From positions 1 through 6,522 of the forward strand of contig NZ_JAIVFR010000377.1 in NCBI RefSeq assembly GCF_020829685.1: a stretch of DNA of 6,522 nt. Direction: 5' to 3'. A program made the position numbers and the translations under genes. The notes beneath the pieces were generated by a model. The model saw nothing but the letters and a program-made list of their open reading frames with translations, had not been told where the DNA came from and made no database searches. Source of the stretch: Nostoc sp. CHAB 5715. Lineage in GTDB: Bacteria > Cyanobacteriota > Cyanobacteriia > Cyanobacteriales > Nostocaceae. Of the stretch, positions 1-4,457 are shown in pieces. Numbering within the stretch: the first letter of the stretch is position 1; each line of letters opens with the position of its first letter.

Positions 1-3000
1 TTGCTGGACATGGTATCGCTTTAGAAGCTCTAGAAAATCAAGAGGGGCCAGTAGGTTATTTGATTCCGCAAGATGCCACATTAGGGGATAGTAGTACCTA
101 CTTGCCGATGCAGGAGTTACATGATGCTCTAAATGCACTTTCTTGTCGGCATATGTTAGCAATTCTCGATTGCTGTTTTGCAGGCGCTTTCCGATGGGCG
201 AGCCTCAAGCGAGAGATTCTGCCCAAAATCACAGTCTATAAAGAACGCTACGATCGCTTTATCAGCGATGCAGCTTGGCAAGTAATTACTTCTGCTGCTG
301 ATGACCAAAAAGCTCTGGATTCCCTTGGACAGCGGGGAAAAGTACACGATGGAAACGAGGTTCACTCTCCCTTTGCCAAAGCTCTTTTTGATGCGCTACG
401 TGGGGATACAGAAGAAAGTGCCGACCTAAATAAAGATGGTATCATCACAGCAACCGAACTTTACTCATATCTCAGGGATCAAGTAGAAATTCTCACAGAA
501 AATCATTACAAAAGACAAACTCCAGGTTTGTGTCCCTTGAGAAAACATGATAAAGGAGAATTCATCTTCTTATTACCTAAGTTTGACCGAGATAAATTAG
601 AAGATGCTCCACCACTAATTCCAGAAAATAATCCGTACCAAGGATTGGAATCTTACGACGAAAAAGATAGCAACTTGTTTTTTGGTAGAGAAAATCTCAT
701 CAAACAACTTTATCAGCATGTCGTTTCCAAACAGCAAGCTTTGACAGTAGTACTAGGTGCTTCTGGAACAGGAAAATCTAGCTTAATGAAAGCTGGTTTG
801 TTACCGCGCTTACGTCATTCCCAAGAGCATCAATTTCAGATTTTACAACTTATGCGACCAGGGGAAACTCCTTTGCAAGCATTAGCACAAGTGTGTTCAT
901 CAATTGCAACTGCAATCACTGCTGAAGAACTAGCAAAAGATGAATATGCCTTAGCAACTATTGTTGCAAACAGGTGTAAGGCTTATCCCAAAACTCAATT
1001 ATTACTGCCAATTGACCAGTTTGAAGAGTTGATAACCTTATGTAAGAGTGACGAGGAACGAGAGCAATTTCTGAGACTGATCAAAAATGCTATTGCCAAA
1101 TCTTCCAAACATATCGATGTAATTGTCACCCTGCGACTCGACTTTGAAGCGCAGTTCCAAAATTCTGTACTCAAAGACTTTTGGAATGATGCTCGGTTTG
1201 TTGTACCACCAATGACTCAGGATGAGTTGCGAGAAGCAATTGAGAAACCTGCATCAGAGAAAGTTGTGTACTTTGAGCCTCCCAGCTTGGTGGACGACTT
1301 AATCAATGAAGTCGTACAAATGCCAGGTGCTTTACCTTTGCTTTCCTTCACCCTCAGTGAATTATACCTGAAATATTTGGACGATCGCACGAGGGATAAC
1401 CGCGCCTTAACGAAGAAAGATTATGAAGAGTTAGGAAGAGTAGTTGGTTCTCTAACCAAGCGTGCTAACCAAGAATACGATCAGTTAGTTGTAAAAGACC
1501 CCGCATATAAAAACACAGTGCGTCGGGTGATGTTGCGGATGATTTCATTGCAAGGCGGTGAGTTAGCAAGGCGACAGGTTCCCAAGTTTGAACTAATTTA
1601 CCCTGATCAAGAAGAAAGCGATCGCGTGCAAATAGTCATCAAACGTTTTTCTGAAGCCCGTTTAATTGTTGAAGGTTCTAATTCCCAAGGTCAATCTTAT
1701 GTAGAGCCAGCCCATGATGCTTTGGTACAGGGGTGGGATAAGTTACTAACGTGGAAAAAAGAAGAAGAGGAAAATTTAATTTTGCAGCGGCGGCTAACGC
1801 CTGCGGCTGAAGAATGGAACAATATCAAAGAGCAGGAAAAACAATCTAATTCTTTGGTGAAAACATGGGGAAAAGCAGAATCTTTGGCAATTGGAAAAAT
1901 ACAAACTTGGCGACGTAATTGGCAGCGCAGAAAGCAAGAAGAAATTAATATTTCTAGAGGTTCAAGTGTAAAATCAATCGCTTATCTTTGGGATGATGAT
2001 CCCCGTCTCGATCAGTTAAATCAAGTCCTTGATGCCGATGATAGCTGGCTTAACTGGATTGAAGATCATTTTGTTCGGCGGAGTATCCTGCAAAAAGGTA
2101 AAAATGCTTTTAGGCTGTGGCTGACTGTTACAGGAGTAATCCTGGGATTGAGCGGGTTAACGCTCTGGGCGCTAATTGGTCAGCGACAAGCATTAATAGA
2201 AAAAATAAGCGCTGATCAAAATTCCACAGAAACTGCGTTTCGCGCAAACCAACTGACATCAGAGACTTTGATAAGTAGTTTACGGGCAGGAAAGTCCTTG
2301 AAGTCCTTGTTTCTGCGTAGACCATTCCAGCCAGATCAGGAGTGGCAAAATCAAGTTTTAGTAACCTTGCAAAAGGCGGTTTATCAAGTTAAAGAACTCA
2401 ATCGCTGGCGACTACCTCAAGGTCAGGTACGCGATATATTTTTGGGTCAAGATGACAAGGTATGGATTGCTGTTAGCACTGTTGTTAAAACAAATGACGG
2501 CCATCAGGACGATATTATTAGCTTATGGGACTCAAAAAGCCAACAGGTTACAAAATTGGCTTTGGGCAAAAATATCGGTTTTAGAAAAAGTGTCAGTTTT
2601 AGTCCCGATGGCAGCCAACTGGTGATCGTAGGACCAAACGAAACCATCCACTTATGTGGTTTGGAAAGCAAGCATTGTAAGGAGTTACTAAACGTTCAAG
2701 GCGGCTCAATTGAAAGCATCAGTTTTAGTCGCGATAGCAAGAGCTTAGCTTTAATTATTTCCAGGCAACGTGGTGCTGACTCATGGGAGAGGCAACGCAG
2801 TGCTTACTTATGGAATTTGCAGAGTCGAGAAGGGTTAAAAAAATTACCAGGGTATTCAGAGACTCAAGGCATTACCGTAGAAGACATGATGTTTAGTAGT
2901 GATGGCTACCATCTAGTAGAATTTTTCAAAGACCGCAACAACAGCAGCAGCAAAATTCCCGATATATCACTCCCCAAGATCCATTTTTGGGACTACTTAT

Positions 3001-4406
3001 CGGATCGCAAGTTAGATGTAACTGCGAAAAATTCAAAAGTACTACAAGCAAATCTGTCACCACAGGGAGTAAAGGATGTAATATTAAGCCTTGATAGCGA
3101 GAAAATGGTTACCACCCCAAAAATAATAAGTCCCGGCATATCCAAGCTTTGCTATATCAATTTTTGGAACTTATCTTACAGTCTGGCTAATTCTACGCAA
3201 GAACCAAAAACTTTCAAAGAAGCTTGCTCCGCTAATTTCAATCCCCATACCAACCAATTAGCTATTGGAGGAATAAACGGCGACATTAGTTTTTACGACA
3301 GTTATGGCAATCAAAAATTGCTTGAATGGAAGGCTCATGAAGGTGCAGTTCAAAATGTTAGATTTAGCAGTGATGGCAAACGATTAATCACTATTGGAGA
3401 AGATGGTATTATCCACTTGTGGAATACGCAAGAGTGGCAGTCAAGCTTACCTTCACTTCCTATAAACAAAAAAATTGAAAGTATCAGTGTTAGCCCTGAT
3501 GGTCAACAGATAGCTCTCACAGACTCTCAGGGTGTTGCTAGTTTGTGGGACGTGTCGCATCAAACTTTAACCCCACTGCCAACAACTGAAGGTAGTTTCA
3601 CCAGCGTTATTTTTGCTCCCGATGGAAAACACTTTGCTGGTGCTAAAAAAGACAACACAATTACCGTTTTTGATATTTCTGGAAAGCTTATTTATCCTAA
3701 TAAATTTAAATTACGTCGAGGTAATTTAAAGAACATGATTTTTCACCCTAACGGTCAATTATTTATAATTATTGAACACGAAAAACATTTAGCTTATTCT
3801 ATAGTTGATTTTTCCAACAATTCCCAAATTTCTGAAAAATCTATAGAATGGCTAAATATGGGATATACATTTAGTCGTAATGGTAAATTCCTAAGAGCCA
3901 CTCTAGATATACCGGATACCAGGGGAGGTCCATCTGGTATTGTATATTTGGAGGATTTGTCATCAAGGAATAGTATTATAAAATTTAACAATTTAAACGT
4001 AAAGGGATACTCAGATAAAGTTGCATTTGATATTAATGGGAATTTAATGGCTGTAACTCAACAAGAAATTGGTAAACCAGACGGGACTGTTATGTTATGG
4101 GATATCTATGCTAACCAGATAGTTAACAATTTTAAAACGTATTCTAAAGCATATGAAAATAAAACTTTTAAAGACGCAGAATCACCAACAGGCGCGATTA
4201 AAAGCCTAAGTTTGAGTGCTGATGGCAGCACACTGGCTATTCTTGACCAGGACGGCACAGTCAAATTGTGGCATACAGGATTAGATAAATTACTCATGCA
4301 AGGTTGCCAACAAGCACGTAACTATCTAGCAACTCTTGATGAGAAAAATAGCGATCGCCATCTCTGTGATAATGTACTATCAACCCCTGCAAATCCCAAT
4401 AAGTAA
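1..4406 (+). CDS. Caspase-like protease / nSTAND1 NTPase / transmembrane / WD40 receptor-like protein (5' end outside window)
   Basis: Predicted signal-activated protease of the bacterial NLR-like (STAND) class. The frame is open from nt 3 to TAA at 4404-4406, giving 1467 visible residues (numbered from nt 3). Aligned to the downstream paralogue, about 103 N-terminal residues are missing, so the full protein is near 1570 aa; the TTG at 60 is internal and not the start. Domains: caspase (peptidase C14) with AGHG (His, residue 3) and DCCFAG (second Cys, residue 58); EF-hand loop DLNKDGIITATE (141-152); nSTAND1 NTPase from NPYQG (210) with Walker A GASGTGKSS (252-260), Walker B LLLPIDQFEE (Asp 338), GALPLLSF, and EPAHDAL near 568; charged linker; transmembrane helix (705-726); WD40 repeats from about 806; C-terminal tail with SDRHLCDN. 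By family analogy, ligand binding by WD40 and NTP-driven assembly would activate the caspase. The ligand and substrate are unknown. Confidence is high for architecture, low for biological role. Confidence 0.93.
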   Translation, partial: AGHGIALEALENQEGPVGYLIPQDATLGDSSTYLPMQELHDALNALSCRHMLAILDCCFAGAFRWASLKREILPKITVYKERYDRFISDAAWQVITSAADDQKALDSLGQRGKVHDGNEVHSPFAKALFDALRGDTEESADLNKDGIITATELYSYLRDQVEILTENHYKRQTPGLCPLRKHDKGEFIFLLPKFDRDKLEDAPPLIPENNPYQGLESYDEKDSNLFFGRENLIKQLYQHVVSKQQALTVVLGASGTGKSSLMKAGLLPRLRHSQEHQFQILQLMRPGETPLQALAQVCSSIATAITAEELAKDEYALATIVANRCKAYPKTQLLLPIDQFEELITLCKSDEEREQFLRLIKNAIAKSSKHIDVIVTLRLDFEAQFQNSVLKDFWNDARFVVPPMTQDELREAIEKPASEKVVYFEPPSLVDDLINEVVQMPGALPLLSFTLSELYLKYLDDRTRDNRALTKKDYEELGRVVGSLTKRANQEYDQLVVKDPAYKNTVRRVMLRMISLQGGELARRQVPKFELIYPDQEESDRVQIVIKRFSEARLIVEGSNSQGQSYVEPAHDALVQGWDKLLTWKKEEEENLILQRRLTPAAEEWNNIKEQEKQSNSLVKTWGKAESLAIGKIQTWRRNWQRRKQEEINISRGSSVKSIAYLWDDDPRLDQLNQVLDADDSWLNWIEDHFVRRSILQKGKNAFRLWLTVTGVILGLSGLTLWALIGQRQALIEKISADQNSTETAFRANQLTSETLISSLRAGKSLKSLFLRRPFQPDQEWQNQVLVTLQKAVYQVKELNRWRLPQGQVRDIFLGQDDKVWIAVSTVVKTNDGHQDDIISLWDSKSQQVTKLALGKNIGFRKSVSFSPDGSQLVIVGPNETIHLCGLESKHCKELLNVQGGSIESISFSRDSKSLALIISRQRGADSWERQRSAYLWNLQSREGLKKLPGYSETQGITVEDMMFSSDGYHLVEFFKDRNNSSSKIPDISLPKIHFWDYLSDRKLDVTAKNSKVLQANLSPQGVKDVILSLDSEKMVTTPKIISPGISKLCYINFWNLSYSLANSTQEPKTFKEACSANFNPHTNQLAIGGINGDISFYDSYGNQKLLEWKAHEGAVQNVRFSSDGKRLITIGEDGIIHLWNTQEWQSSLPSLPINKKIESISVSPDGQQIALTDSQGVASLWDVSHQTLTPLPTTEGSFTSVIFAPDGKHFAGAKKDNTITVFDISGKLIYPNKFKLRRGNLKNMIFHPNGQLFIIIEHEKHLAYSIVDFSNNSQISEKSIEWLNMGYTFSRNGKFLRATLDIPDTRGGPSGIVYLEDLSSRNSIIKFNNLNVKGYSDKVAFDINGNLMAVTQQEIGKPDGTVMLWDIYANQIVNNFKTYSKAYENKTFKDAESPTGAIKSLSLSADGSTLAILDQDGTVKLWHTGLDKLLMQGCQQARNYLATLDEKNSDRHLCDNVLSTPANPNK
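423..458 (+). other. EF-hand-type Ca2+-binding loop in the first caspase domain
   Basis: The encoded loop DLNKDGIITATE has the canonical 12-residue EF-hand pattern: Asp at 1, Asn at 3, Asp at 5, Gly at 6, Ile at 8 and Glu at 12, followed by a helix-like LYSYLRDQV. It lies between the catalytic Cys and the end of the protease domain. Ca2+ binding is inferred from the motif. Confidence 0.65.
1618..1625. repeat. HIP1 octamer GCGATCGC
   Basis: Palindromic cyanobacterial highly iterated octamer within the NTPase coding region of the first gene. It is conserved at the equivalent position in the paralogue (6379). Confidence 0.85.
2115..2180 (+). other. Predicted single transmembrane helix between the NTPase and WD40 parts
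   Basis: Twenty-two uncharged, mostly hydrophobic residues (visible residues 705-726, LWLTVTG through LWALIG) lie between the charged linker and the WD40 region. The N-terminal flank is strongly basic (RRS...KGK...R) and the C-terminal flank is slightly acidic. Cyanobacterial STAND-WD40 proteins commonly carry a membrane helix at this place. No signal peptide can be assessed because the N-terminus is outside the window; the paralogue's N-terminus has none. Confidence 0.75.
2292..2309 (+). repeat. 9-bp tandem direct repeat inside the first gene
   Basis: AAGTCCTTG occurs twice head to tail and encodes KSLKSL in the segment after the membrane helix. It preserves the frame and may be a small slippage duplication. 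Confidence 0.7.
2424..4280 (+). repeat. WD40 repeat region (about 13 degenerate repeats), sensor part of the first protein
   Basis: Repeats are recognised by recurring cores of the type V-x-F-S-P-D-G followed some 20 residues later by a hydrophobic-x-L-W-D/N ending. The clearest are nt 3345-3428 (VRFSSDGKRL ... IIHLWN), the next one (ISVSPDGQQI ... VASLWD) and the last at 4191-4280 (LSLSADGSTL ... VKLWH). Others are decayed, with WD replaced by CG, FD, YD, ED or VD, and several carry loop insertions (for example around nt 2770-2810 and 2930-2990). About 13 units would suit two seven-bladed propellers if one more is hidden, but the exact count is uncertain. WD40 propellers usually bind proteins or peptides, so this is the likely ligand-sensing part. 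Confidence 0.85.
4351..4358. repeat. HIP1 octamer GCGATCGC
   Basis: HIP1 copy in the last codons of the first gene, over the conserved SDRHLCDN tail. Confidence 0.85.
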
Positions 4407-4457
4407 GTTGAAGTAAAAGCGATATACGCAGTTATTGATATTAGAGGAGGTGCATTA
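4407..4457 (+). other. Short intergenic spacer between the tandem paralogues
   Basis: The 51-nt spacer holds the ribosome-binding site of the downstream gene. I see no stable hairpin followed by a T-run and no well-spaced -35/-10 pair. This fits a single transcript through both genes, although a weak internal promoter or one inside the end of the upstream gene cannot be excluded. Confidence 0.6.
4445..4452 (+). promoter_or_regulatory. Strong Shine-Dalgarno of the second caspase-nSTAND1 gene
   Basis: AGGAGGTG is a full-length match to the anti-Shine-Dalgarno end of 16S rRNA and lies 5 nt before ATG 4458. It decides the start of the second gene. Many cyanobacterial genes have weak or no Shine-Dalgarno, so a perfect 8-base match is notable. 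Confidence 0.85.

Larger units (their letters stand above)
1..1684 (+). repeat. Long imperfect direct repeat, copy A (caspase plus nSTAND1 coding)
   Basis: This segment aligns along its whole length with nt 4765-6445, with three single-codon indels. Identity is uneven. Nt 1-127 are identical to 4765-4891, nt 222-292 are identical to 4986-5056, and nt 1563-1684 differ from 6324-6445 at only 3 positions. The middle (about nt 840-1010) is much more diverged, including many amino-acid changes. The repeat starts left of the window edge, because the copy B gene extends upstream to 4458. Confidence 0.93.

Noticed and set aside
60..62. TTG as the start codon of the first gene
   Set aside because: The same frame is open upstream to nt 3 and encodes the caspase His motif AGHG. 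The paralogue shows about 103 further residues before it, so the true start is outside the window.
2936..2955. AAC/CAG triplet run in the first gene as a microsatellite or phase-variable tract
   Set aside because: It has only a few triplets, encodes a loop (NNSSSK), and a triplet change would not shift the frame.
4419..4429. Small hairpin GCG-ATATA-CGC in the spacer as a terminator
   Set aside because: The stem has only 3 base pairs and no T-run follows.
4408..4442. Possible promoter (TTGAAG with TATTGA or GATATT) in the spacer
   Set aside because: The spacings of about 19 and 23 nt and the weak -10 matches are not convincing, and the sequence is simply AT-rich.
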